NCBI RefSeq assembly: GCF_958450345.1
Contig: NC_088780.1
Coordinates: 63,573,533 to 63,637,532, forward strand
Reading direction: 5' to 3'
DNA length: 64,000 nt
From: Calliphora vicina
Lineage: Eukaryota; Arthropoda; Insecta; Diptera; Calliphoridae
Shown: one piece after another, positions 55,550 to 64,000 of the stretch
Numbering within the stretch: position 1 is the first letter of the stretch
Layout: every line of letters starts with the position of its first letter
The notes under the pieces: generated by a model
Told to the model about the DNA's origin: nothing
Databases searched by the model: none
The model's input: only the letters and a program-made list of their open reading frames with translations
Program-made: the position numbers and the translations under genes

Positions 55550-56308
55550 GTAGTGCGATTCACTAACTTTTAACGAACCGACAGTCGTAATGTTTATCGA
55601 CATAAATAATCGCTTGCAGTAACGATAGTGTGATTCAGTAATTTATTTTTAACGATTGTTTAAGATATGACATCTCTGTCTACAAAATATCAAAATAAGC
55701 GAAAAGTAGAAAACCATTATTTGACACACAATAAAATAATTAACCAGTGGTGTAGTGAGTACAACGTTGACTAGCAATCGGAAGGTTATTGGTTCGACAC
55801 TTGGCTGCGACTTACTTTTTTTTATTTATTTTTTTTAGTAAATACATAATTTTATGAATAATTCTACTAACAAAACAACTTATTTCCTTCCAAAATGTAA
55901 AGGATTACTTTTGGGACATTGCGAACAAAAATAAGTACTTCTTCCAGGTGAATAATTAGTAGTATAGTCTTCAAATTCCCCTATTTATCAGCTTATTTTT
56001 TTATATTTTATTGTAAATATTAATAAGTTAAGTAAACAAAATTGTGTTTCCATTATTTTTACGATAGTTCCAGCTACAAAAGATGAAGATGACGAAGAAA
56101 AAATTGCAAATACACTTTATCGATTAAATAAACACAACTTAAATTATTCTCGCTAACATAACGGAAAAAAAACTGCTTTAAGTAACAGCTGACTTCAACC
56201 GACAGCGAATGTCGTTAAAAATGTTACTGAATAGCAAATTCGATAAATTTTCGTTATATTTATTTTAACGATACGATTATCGTTATAAAAGTTAGTGAAT
56301 CGCACTAC
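55550..56308. mobile_element. TIR element GTAGTGCGATTCACTAACTT, copy 2 (uninterrupted)
   Basis: Inverted relative to the copy at 38587-40406 and lacking the DINE-like insertion. It shows the element is about 760 bp and carries the tRNA-derived segment S3 (about 55700-55995) as part of its body. It also shares the TCGATAAATTTTCGTTATAT arms. No ORF. Confidence 0.8.
55700..55995 (+). repeat. tRNA-derived repeat segment, copy S3
   Basis: Head CCAGTGGTGTAGTGAGTACA (A-box region), loop CTAGCAA, B box GGTTCGACACT, then a T-run and the tail GGATTACTTTTGGGACATTG and GAACAAAAATAAGTAC. The anticodon-loop pattern would read AGC, but the stems pair weakly, so this is not a tRNA gene. Confidence 0.6.
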
Positions 56309-56657
56309 AGGCAGTCAATACAAATGTGATTAAGCAATTATTTATATCAGGGGTGCCCACAAGTTCCTTATGGAAGAGTAAACACCAATACATTTAAAGA
56401 AAAGCTACTTTTTATTCAACCAATTCATACAAAGAAAAAAGAAGAAAAAACTCACTTTCAACACACACATTTTTAAAATATCATACGATAAACAAAAACA
56501 AAATCTACATGGATGATCGCAGTCGTCAATGTTTACCAGCAAAGCATACGAAAGTGTTGTTGCTTTCAACATGCGTGTATTCAATGAAGAACGACAAAAA
56601 AATAATAAGACAAAGTTGTTTGTGTATTTTGTATTGCTAGTGCTGAGTGCTCTAGTG

Positions 56658-57096
56658 CAGTGATGTTCAAAAATAAAAATGAAGATGTATTGGTGAGAGA
56701 GCTACCCAGCAAACATATTGTCAAACATTTAAAATAAGAACAAAATAATGAAAGTTTAGATTTAGAATTTTTGTCACATATAACCAATTTATTTAATGAA
56801 TGTAATTTAAATTTTAAGGAAAAGAAAAAATATGCATTATACGGCCTAAATTCTATTTAATTTTTTATTTATTTTTGACTTTGTTATTTTGTGTTCAATT
56901 GCAACGCTTGTGTTTGCTATGCTTCTTCCAAAAACAACCAACAACAATGCTTAGTAAATGTCTGAAAAAAATGACGATAGTCCGTCGCATGTGTTTTCAT
57001 CGAGAGCTAAACGATGAATGAACAAAAGTTTTTAAAAGAGCGTAACAAATGTGTGTAAATTTTTCAAACAATTGTTGTATGGCGTGAACATCACTG
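56658..57096. mobile_element. 439 bp hAT MITE, unit 1, TSD CTCTAGTG
   Basis: Ends CAGTGATGTTCA / TGAACATCACTG. CTCTAGTG lies at 56650-56657 and 57097-57104. The interior includes GAGAGAGCTACCCAGCAAAC and AAGAGCGTAACAAATGTG, shared with units 2 and 3. Confidence 0.85.
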
Positions 57097-57104
57097 CTCT
57101 AGTG

Positions 57105-57966
57105 CAGTGATGTTCAAAAACAAAAATTAAGATATTTGGTGAGAGAGCTACCCAGCAAACATAATGTCAAACACTTAAAATAACAACAAAATGAAGAAAG
57201 TTTAAATTTAGAATTTTTGTCAAATAAAACCAATTTATTATATGAATATAATATAATTTAAATTTTAAGGAAATGAAAGAATATACATTATACGGCCGAA
57301 ATACTCTCAAATTTTTTATTTATTTTTAACTTTGTTTTTTTGTGTTCAATTGTAATTGAAACGCGTGTGTTTGCTATGCTTCATCCAAAAACCAACCAAC
57401 AACAATGCTTATTGAATTTCTGAAAAAATGAGACATTTATTACGCTCTTTAAAAGAGCGTAACAAATGTGTTTAAATCAGTGATGTTCAAAAATAAAAAT
57501 GAAGATGTATTGGTGAGAGAGCTACCCAGCAAACATAATGTCAAACATTTAAAATAAGAACAAAATAATGAAAGTTTAGATTTAGAATTTTTGTCACATA
57601 TAACCAATTTATTTAATGAATGTAATTTAAATTTTAAGGAAAAGAAAAAATATGCATTATACGGCCTAAATTCTATTTAATTTTGTATTAATTTTTGACT
57701 TTGTTATTATGTGTTCAATTGCAATTGAAACGCTTGTGTTTGCTATGCTTCGTCCAAAAACAACCAACAACAATGCTTAGTAAATGTCTGAAAAAAATGA
57801 CGATAGTCCATCGCATGTGTTTTCATCGAGAGCTAAACGATGAATGAACAAAAGTTTTTAAAAGAGCGTAACAAATGTGTGTAAATTTTTCAAACAATTG
57901 TTGTATGGCGTGAACATTACTGGTTTAAATTTTTTAAACAATTGTTGTATGGGATGAACATCACTG
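57105..57966. mobile_element. hAT MITE, unit 2, interrupted by unit 3, TSD CTCTAGTG
   Basis: It starts directly after the shared CTCTAGTG at 57097-57104 and ends before a third CTCTAGTG at 57967-57974. Without unit 3 and one TSD it is about 409 bp. It is the most diverged of the three. Confidence 0.85.
57478..57922. mobile_element. 445 bp hAT MITE, unit 3, nested in unit 2, TSD GTTTAAAT
   Basis: GTTTAAAT at 57470-57477 and 57923-57930 flanks the ends CAGTGATGTTCA and TGAACATTACTG. It is closely similar to unit 1, so it is the youngest layer of the nest. Confidence 0.9.
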
Positions 57967-58178
57967 CTCTAGTGAGTATACAAAACACACAGCCTATAGC
58001 TAAGAGCAATTACAAAAACAAAAGAGTACCAAGAGTATAGGGCTTGGGCATGACTGATTTATATAAACAATTAAATTAACACAAAGTAAATATATATATC
58101 AATTCCTCCGCGTTAATTTTGTATTAAATTCTGGAAAATAATTTGTAGATTTTCGATTAATTCTACTTGATCTTCTTA

Positions 58179-58418
58179 AGGTAGGGTCACACATGGCAAA
58201 TATTTGACGAAAAAGACGTAACCACTAAAAAAAATATATTTGAATTCTTCTATTTATTTCAAAACTCCTTTTATGTACTTACGACTACTCAAAACCAAAA
58301 ATGTTGTTTTATTTGATGCTCTTTGATCTTACACTTGTAAAAGTAAAAATTTCAAACAAATTTGTGATAATAAGTGGTTACGCTTTTGAGTAAATATTTG
58401 CCATGTGTGACCATACCT
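58179..58418. mobile_element. 240 bp PIF/Harbinger-type MITE
   Basis: Ends AGGTAGGGTCACACATGGCA and, inverted, AGGTATGGTCACACATGGCA. Flanks are TTA (left) and ATA (right), an imperfect TTA duplication. The ends resemble those of the 2.1 kb element at 29111-31233 (AGGTAGGGTCA), including internal CAAATATTTG motifs. Confidence 0.75.
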
Positions 58419-58494
58419 ATAATATTGGCTGAGGCAAAGATTGAGATTCTATTTGAGCAATTGAATTAGTCTGATCTGAAATTGAATGATCAAT

Positions 58495-58842
58495 TTAGTT
58501 TCTATAATTGATAGTAGGTTGATCTGAAACGACAGAAATTTCTGTATTATTATGATAAGGAAGTAAATTAGCTAACTCTTGTGCTCTGTTAAAATCTCTA
58601 TCTGTTATTTTTGGTTCAATATTAGCAGAAGATTTTCGAATTAGGTTTTGACGACGTTTTATAGTTTTACCATCCGCTGTTTGAAGTAAATATAACATAC
58701 TTCCTAACACTTTAGTAATATGTGCAGTAGAGTGTCCCTTAGAATTAAATTTTTTGAAATGTTGAAACGGTACCCGCTGAAAACTTTCGTAATGACCTAA
58801 AATACCACCAAAAAAATGTTTAGCTTGTTCTAAGAAGGCCAA
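58495..58842 (-). pseudogene. Gypsy integrase C-terminal fragment
   Basis: A 115-codon minus-strand ORF with GHSTAHITKVLGSMLYLLQT and ADGKTIKRRQNLIRK, the pattern of the C-terminal DNA-binding tail of Gypsy integrases in the Mag / K02A2.6-like group. Upstream residues no longer look like integrase. It is probably the last piece of the element whose other parts lie at 60960-62470. Confidence 0.6.
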
Positions 58843-58859
58843 CCCGTGTCAACTTTCGA

Positions 58860-59698
58860 TTTAGTTTTACAAGGGGAAAAAAGCGCTTTGTAAGTTTTTT
58901 AAAAAATTTTCCCATTAAATAATTATTTTTGCAATTTAATTTAAAAGAATCGAAATGTGTAAGTAATTGTCGTTCTAATAAGATATAAAACACAAAATTT
59001 GGTTAAAAAATGTTAAAGTTATTAAAAAATCGCCAGGCCATTAAAGTGTCTCAGGCCACTAAAACAAGAAATGTAAGAACAAAATTAACATACATATTAT
59101 GAGAAATATTAAAACAAAAGTTTATTCTACTTAAAATATATCCATATTTACTTGTATATGAGTTTTTATCTTCATATGATACAGTTAACCTATTCGCAGG
59201 TATAACAAAAAATATATTTTTTTTACGGCAGTTTCAAAACTCCAATTTAAAATTTTTAAAAATTTTGTTAAACAAATTTCAGAATTTTTTGATCATCACA
59301 TGGGGATTTATTGACAACATAATAGGGAATAAGAATATGAAAAAAGTATGACAATACCTCCTATAGTTTTTCCGTACCTGCGATTTAAATTTTGCGATTT
59401 TCGAGAAAAACTAATTTTTTGGCCATATTTTGGCGAATGAGCCCAATTTCCTTACTCTATTAAGTAAAATCTGTTCAGAATATTATAGTCCAGATAATTT
59501 TAAATATAGTCTGAACGTTTTCCTATAATCGGAAAACGTTAACCCTTAAATAGTGAAGGTCAAAAAAAATTTTTCAATATTTTGAATTTCTAATGGAAAG
59601 ATAGCGAAATGTTATATATTTTTGGTCCAATTTTGATGATACTTAAGAAAAATATAACATGAAGTCTAGTATTTACAATAACAGCACAAAAATGGAAA
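58860..59698. other. No gene seen
   Basis: AT-rich non-coding sequence separating parts of the dead Gypsy. A lone TTAACCCTTAAATAGTG near 59540 resembles the left end of the small element at 59703. Confidence 0.4.
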
Positions 59699-59702
59699 TT
59701 AA

Positions 59703-59789
59703 CCCTTAAGAGCACTTGGGGTCAAAATTACGGTGTTTTTCGTGATTTTAAAGGTTCAGGGTCATTTGAACCCCAAGTGCTATTAAGGG
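59703..59789. mobile_element. 87 bp piggyBac-like hairpin MITE, TSD TTAA
   Basis: Ends CCCTTAAGAGCACTTGGGG and inverse CCCCAAGTGCTATTAAGGG, flanked by TTAA (59699-59702, 59790-59793). Confidence 0.75.
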
Positions 59790-59807
59790 TTAATTTGCAT
59801 TTTTAAG

Positions 59808-59987
59808 AAATTTTCCTCAAGAAACCATAGGTCTAAAATCAAATCCTATCTTGCGCATTTCGTCTTTAATCCAATAAAAAATACTATTAAAAAAAAATTT
59901 ATATTGAAATATCATTGGATAAAAGTCGAAATGCGCAATATAGGATTTGATTTTAGACCTATGGTTTCTTGGGGAAAATTTCTTAGA
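59808..59987. mobile_element. 180 bp long-arm palindrome (MITE-like)
   Basis: Arms of about 60 bp (left with CCATAGGTCTAAAATCAAAT and CGCATTTCG, right inverse) around an A/T-rich loop. No clear TSD. Confidence 0.65.
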
Positions 59988-60024
59988 ATTTTCCATAGAA
60001 TGCAGTATTTTCCATAGATTTTTC

Positions 60025-60520
60025 GTGAAAAAAATAGAGTCGATTAAGCCATGCCCGTCTGTCTATTCGATGCCCCCAAAAAACTTACATACACGATTCA
60101 TACATTAATATCTCTGAAATTCTTCCGTCTCGTTCCACAAATGACTGAGATATAAGGAAAAAACCAGGACAACCTCGATTTTTGACCTATAATATAGACA
60201 ATATGAATATATAATGATAGATATATCAAAGACCTTTGCAACGGGTCAAAATCGAAAAAAATATTTTTAACCCGAATTTTTTTTCTCAATAAAAGTTTTT
60301 TTTAGCTAAATATTAAAAAAAATATAAAAAACAAAAAAAAAAATGTATAATTTAAAAAAACAATTCGAAAAATTTTTTTTTCCAAAAAATTAAAAGAACA
60401 ACTTTGGAAAAAAAATAATTTTGTTTACCTAAAAATATTAAAAATTTTTATTTTGAAGTATAATTTGGTGAAGGGTATATACAATTCGGCACAGCCGAAT
60501 ATAGCTCTTTTACTTGTTAT
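60025..60520 (-). repeat. TATACCCTTC dispersed repeat (DINE-like), minus-strand degenerate copy
   Basis: Minus strand: the left end GCTATATTCGGCTGTGCCGA at about 60505-60480, TATACCCTTCACC, and further on AGACGGGCATGGCTTAATCG near 60035-60055. The tandem units are lost. Confidence 0.55.
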
Positions 60521-60959
60521 ATGACTATTTGTAGTCAATTAGCACCCGAACATATTAAAATAATTAGTTATGTAGCTGATCAAGTAACCAGATAGGTAGG
60601 TAGTAAAGTAACTGACGCTATGTAACCAGTATGTGAATCCAATGCGTTGACTACTTTGGATCAGCTATCGGACAATCTCATTGTATTCAAAAGGGGTCCT
60701 AAGCAGGGGGTCATGCTTAGGACATGCACGTGTTAAAATAACTAGTCACGTAGCTATTGAAGTAACTAGTTCCCACCCTAAATGATGATTAAAATCACTG
60801 GTTCGGGACTGTATCCTAAAACTGCTGGGTACCCATTGTTTAGAATTTCCATACATTCTTGCAACTATCATATATAAAGATATTTCAAGCTCACTACAAT
60901 TTCTTCAATTGCTAAAATATTCTTCAGTGTATTCATTGCTGCAGATTGAATTCATTTTG

Positions 60960-62470
60960 AAAACATAAGGGTAATGGACAAAGCATCAACACATGTGATC
61001 CATGATGAATTCTTAAATCATCCAGCAAAATCCAAATGAATTCGCTGCCAGGCTTTTGTAGGTGACTTCCATGAACTGAACTCTGTAACTATTGAATCAG
61101 CTTTACTTATAAAAAAAGTTATAAGCTGATAAAAAAACATTTTAATAATACTTCTTAACTCCTTATTGGTGCCGTTCCAAATCATAAGTGATTTTTAGTA
61201 TGTGTTCCATGAATTCTTGTTATTCTTGTAGCGGTGATAGTAATAATTATATAATATACATAAGATACCTATCACAACTTATGAACAGGTAAAATAAAAA
61301 TAGAAAACATTTTGGAAGTAATTTCATTCAATTGGAAAATATTACCAATATTTTTTGCCCACTTTAGTTTCAATATGTTTCTTATTTTGGATATCGGTGT
61401 TAACAATAAATTGGACTTTTGGCCAATGAAATTAATTACTGACCAACGTGCGGCTTGTTAATTGTTTAATTTTAACAGTATCTGTTGAAAATGTTAAACG
61501 TGATAATGCATCAGCATTTCCATGGCAATTGATATCAAATGTATAAAATGTATAACTTTACCAAAAGAGGGCTTGTGTACCCAGCAAAAACTTTACTTAT
61601 AAATAAGCCGAAAAATAAGGGGAATTTGACGATTCGACTTCTAATTTTTCTACTGTAAGAAGTCATTATTTTTGTTCGCGATGTCCCAAATGTAATCCTT
61701 TATATTTTGGAATTAAGTTGTTTTGTTAGTAGAGTTATTTAGAGAATTTTGTATTTGCAAACAAGAAATAAAAAAAACAAATAAGTCGCAGCCAAGAGTC
61801 GAACCACCAACCATCCGTTTGCTAGTCTGTTGTTGTACTCACTACACCACTGCTTAGTTATTTCATTGTGCGTCAAATAATGGTTTTCACACAGTAATGC
61901 AATATTCTTTTCTGTTTTTCTAAAAATAAACATGCAATAAAAAAAATGGGCAAATTGAGAAAAAGTAACAGTTTTTTTGTTTTGTTTGTTTATTTTGTTT
62001 TTTTAGACTTTACTACTTAAAAAGTAAGTTATTAAAAAAGACATTATTAAAAAGACATTAATTTAAATTTTCTGCCGTAAAGATATTTGTGAAATTTCTG
62101 AATGCAAAATATAATAGCTAAAGTTTTTTTTTCAATTTGACTATAATTCTTTCGATGGATATTCAAGGTTTTAGAAGCATGTGCTATATATTTTTCTGAA
62201 CCATCGGGATATATATGGAAAATTACAGCTCACAGATCAAAAGATGACGCATCAGTTGCTAACAATAATGGTAAATTATCAAATAAAACAGCTTAGTTGT
62301 TGAAATAAGTTGCTGCTTAAGATTTTGATTTTTTCTTTTGCAGTTTATTAAGAGGCTCATATAAAGTGGAAAAGTTATATTGTATTTCATGTAGTACATC
62401 ACTTTAGCCATGAATGCTTGTAAATCATGTAAATTCTTAGGTCTTGGTAAATTTTTAATGGCTATAATAC
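60960..62470 (-). pseudogene. Dismembered Gypsy pol (RT-RNase H linker, RNase H, start of integrase core)
   Basis: Minus-strand remnants in correct order: AIKNLPRPKNLHDLQAFMAK (about 62460-62400) and FPLYEPLNKLQKKK (about 62360). RNase H follows with PLLLATDASSFDL, then a TGA, then SEKYIAHASKTLNIHRKNYS and FHKYLYGR (62280-62072). After an insertion comes NADALSRLTFSTDT (about 61530-61485), and then the integrase piece SPTKAWQRIHLDFAG (about 61050-60990). Stops and frameshifts abound. The order matches Gypsy elements of the Mag / K02A2.6-like group. The element is unrelated in sequence to the one at 62689-64000. Confidence 0.7.
61600..61890 (-). repeat. tRNA-derived repeat segment, copy S4
   Basis: Minus-strand head GCAGTGGTGTAGTGAGTACA, loop CTAGCAA and a good B box GGTTCGACTCT, then the tail GGATTACATTTGGGACATCG. 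It lies in the insertion that splits the dead Gypsy RNase H. Confidence 0.65.
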
Positions 62471-62688
62471 ATATGGCTCATTTCCATTTTTGCTAATTAT
62501 ATTACGGAGAAATTAAATGTTATCTTGTATAAATGAGCATTTGCATATATTACAAGTTAACCCTTTGTCGACCGACGGTACTAATAAGTATCATAACACT
62601 AATAAGTTTACAAAATGAAAACAAAACATATTTTGACTTTTTTCCCAAAAGTACTTTGAATTACACTATTATCTTTGGAATAATAATT

Positions 62689-63285
62689 TGTTACGTTTTA
62701 ACCTTTTCAAAACGCTGGTTTATTTCCTTTAAATAAACCGGATACTTTTGATTGCAAATAAAAGCCGTTTAGTAGTTTAAAAATTGTAACAACTCTTTAT
62801 TTATTTAAAATGTACAACAACCACAGAATTAAATAGCCACTCAATATTTTTTTATACAGGTTTATAAATTCTCAGAATTACAGACACAATTTATAATGTA
62901 CACGAATTTACTTGAAAAACACAACACACTTTAAGGCGCTCAGGTGATGTTTATTCGAAAAGCGTCTCTGATAAACTCACTCACGACTGCAACCTCTGCC
63001 ACTATTTATAACACTGCATTACCATCTAGAAAGCTCTTTAACTGTCAAAGTTCGAATATTCTAGATCATACGCCATCTGTGGTGTACTTTCTACAATGTT
63101 CATTAACTGAATATTCGAATACAGCGTTGCCAACTTACGATCAAATAAACTGAAAGCTTTTATTTAACAATGCCCACAGATATGTTACAGTCTGCCATTA
63201 CAGCACTGTTATTTGAAAGCATTATGCTACTTTTAAATCAGCCGTTAAAATCGTTATATTTGAATTCAAGTACAATTTCGTAACA
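62689..63285 (-). repeat. 3' LTR of the right-edge Gypsy element
   Basis: A 597 bp LTR (minus strand from TGTTACGAAATTG to CGTAACA) with a polypurine tract GCGGGGGGCAG next to it at 63286-63296. It is the same family as the LTRs at 42777 and 50477. The other LTR and the TSD are off the window. Confidence 0.9.
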
Positions 63286-63296
63286 CTGCCCCCCGC

Positions 63297-64000
63297 TTAA
63301 GCCTGTTCGTCCCGAATAGGCATAGATTCACTTCTCCCATAGGCGGCTAGTCGTTCTAGATGTACGACCTTCATTTTAGATCTCGGGCTCTTTTCTTTCT
63401 GTATTCTGTACACCACATCGTTTAATTTCTTAATCACCTTGTATGGTCCATCCCAATGGGTTTGTAGTTTGGGAGACAGTCCTTTCTTGCGTTGTGGGTT
63501 ATACAGCAGTACAAGTTGGCCTTCATTAAATCCCTCAGAATTCGCTGTACGATCGTATCTGGCTTTCATTTTGTCGCTGGTCATTTTTATTCGTCTGCGT
63601 ACGAATTCGTGAAGTTCGTTAAGGTCATCTTGCTCTTGGCAAGTGTTTTCATTATTTGATGAGGGCTTAATACCGAATTCTAAATCACCAGGCAACTTGA
63701 GTTCTGTCCCGAAGACAATTTTTGCAGGTGTTCGAGAGGTCGAGTCATGAACAGCTGACATGTATGCCAATAGAAATTTTGGTATGTGTTCATCCCAGTC
63801 CTTCTGGTGTGCACTGACCACTTTTCTTAAATATTCCTCCAGGGTGCGATTGAATCTTTCGACCATGCCATCAGATTGAGGATGCAGTGGCGTTGTTCTG
63901 GTTTTTCTTATTCCGTATAAATCGCACATTTCCTTGAATACGGCGGATTCAAAATTTCTACCCTGATCCGAGTGCAACTCCAGATCCAGCTTCTCTAAGG
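63297..64000 (-). CDS. Gypsy pol, integrase core and C-terminus (partial, runs off right edge)
   Basis: A continuous minus-strand frame from the window edge to a TAA at 63297-63299, with no interruption over about 234 codons. It starts inside the integrase catalytic core: LHSDQGRNFES carries the second Asp and HPQSDGMVERFNRTLEEYL the catalytic Glu, about 35 residues apart as expected. The C-terminal part has WDGPYKVIKKLNDVVYRI, a chromodomain-free Gypsy tail. Integrase inserts element cDNA into the genome. The coding end lies two bases from the polypurine tract. The intact frame suggests a young copy, but the upstream part is not visible. Confidence 0.9.
   Translation of the reverse strand, partial: LEKLDLELHSDQGRNFESAVFKEMCDLYGIRKTRTTPLHPQSDGMVERFNRTLEEYLRKVVSAHQKDWDEHIPKFLLAYMSAVHDSTSRTPAKIVFGTELKLPGDLEFGIKPSSNNENTCQEQDDLNELHEFVRRRIKMTSDKMKARYDRTANSEGFNEGQLVLLYNPQRKKGLSPKLQTHWDGPYKVIKKLNDVVYRIQKEKSPRSKMKVVHLERLAAYGRSESMPIRDEQA

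Larger units (their letters stand above)
56348..58056. mobile_element. hAT element, TSD ATTTATAT, host of nested hAT MITEs
   Basis: ATTTATAT flanks both sides (56340-56347, 58057-58064). The ends are CAGGGGTGCCCA and, inverted, CAGTCATGCCCA. Without the inserted MITEs only a few hundred bases remain, with no transposase, so it is itself non-autonomous. Confidence 0.85.

Noticed and set aside
56581..56787. Minus-strand 68-codon ORF
   Set aside because: It crosses the boundary between the outer hAT element and MITE unit 1, so it cannot be an ancestral gene.

Overview
This window looks like eukaryotic nuclear DNA from a higher fly (Diptera, possibly a calyptrate such as a blow fly or its relatives). 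That is an inference from three things: the very AT-rich background, the short 58-72 bp introns, and the mix of transposable elements (Hermes/hobo-type hAT, Tc1, PIF/Harbinger, piggyBac-like, Helitron, Jockey and Gypsy). There are no operons, rRNA genes or CRISPR arrays. Only one host gene could be supported: part of an M1-family aminopeptidase at 44980-46203, in five exons on the + strand. Almost everything else recognisable is nested, mostly dead transposable elements. Many could be delimited to the base from target-site duplications (TSDs).

Layout. 1-143: edge of a minus-strand LTR element with a tRNA-Lys primer-binding site. 4264-6185: frameshifted 5' part of a Jockey-clade LINE. 6857-7504: piggyBac-like MITE carrying a tRNA-derived SINE. 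8246-10722: two related hAT remnants, one carrying a Harbinger-type MITE that the other lacks. 14385-15116: large foldback. 15203-25999: region bounded by hAT-like inverted ends, holding a 3679 bp direct tandem duplication with no mismatch seen. The duplicated unit carries a 299-codon uncharacterised ORF. Beyond it lie a spliced dead ORF of another dispersed family and a Harbinger element inserted into that ORF. 26022-31570: hAT element with 8 bp TSD ACTACGAG, its transposase broken by later insertions. 33022-37386: Hermes-like hAT with TSD ATTCGGTT. 38511-41945: Tc1-like element with several nested insertions. 42618-44929: solo Gypsy LTR inside a Tc1-type element inside another inverted-repeat element.

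After the aminopeptidase exons: MITEs, Helitron ends (47790-48809), a deleted Gypsy with surviving gag (50477-52372), a strange low-complexity repeat (52380-52770), a 5'-truncated Jockey LINE (52800-54600), a four-level hAT nest (56348-58056), a dismembered Gypsy (58495-62470), and the 3' end of an apparently coding Gypsy running off the right edge (62689-64000).

The genes do not form a pathway. What connects them is insertion history: several insertions can be ordered because their TSDs, or an uninterrupted sister copy, lie in the same window. No new defence or metabolic system was seen. The least explained items are the tandem duplication with its 299-codon ORF, the aminopeptidase lacking the usual GAMEN motif, and the GAAATAAC-CCC repeat.
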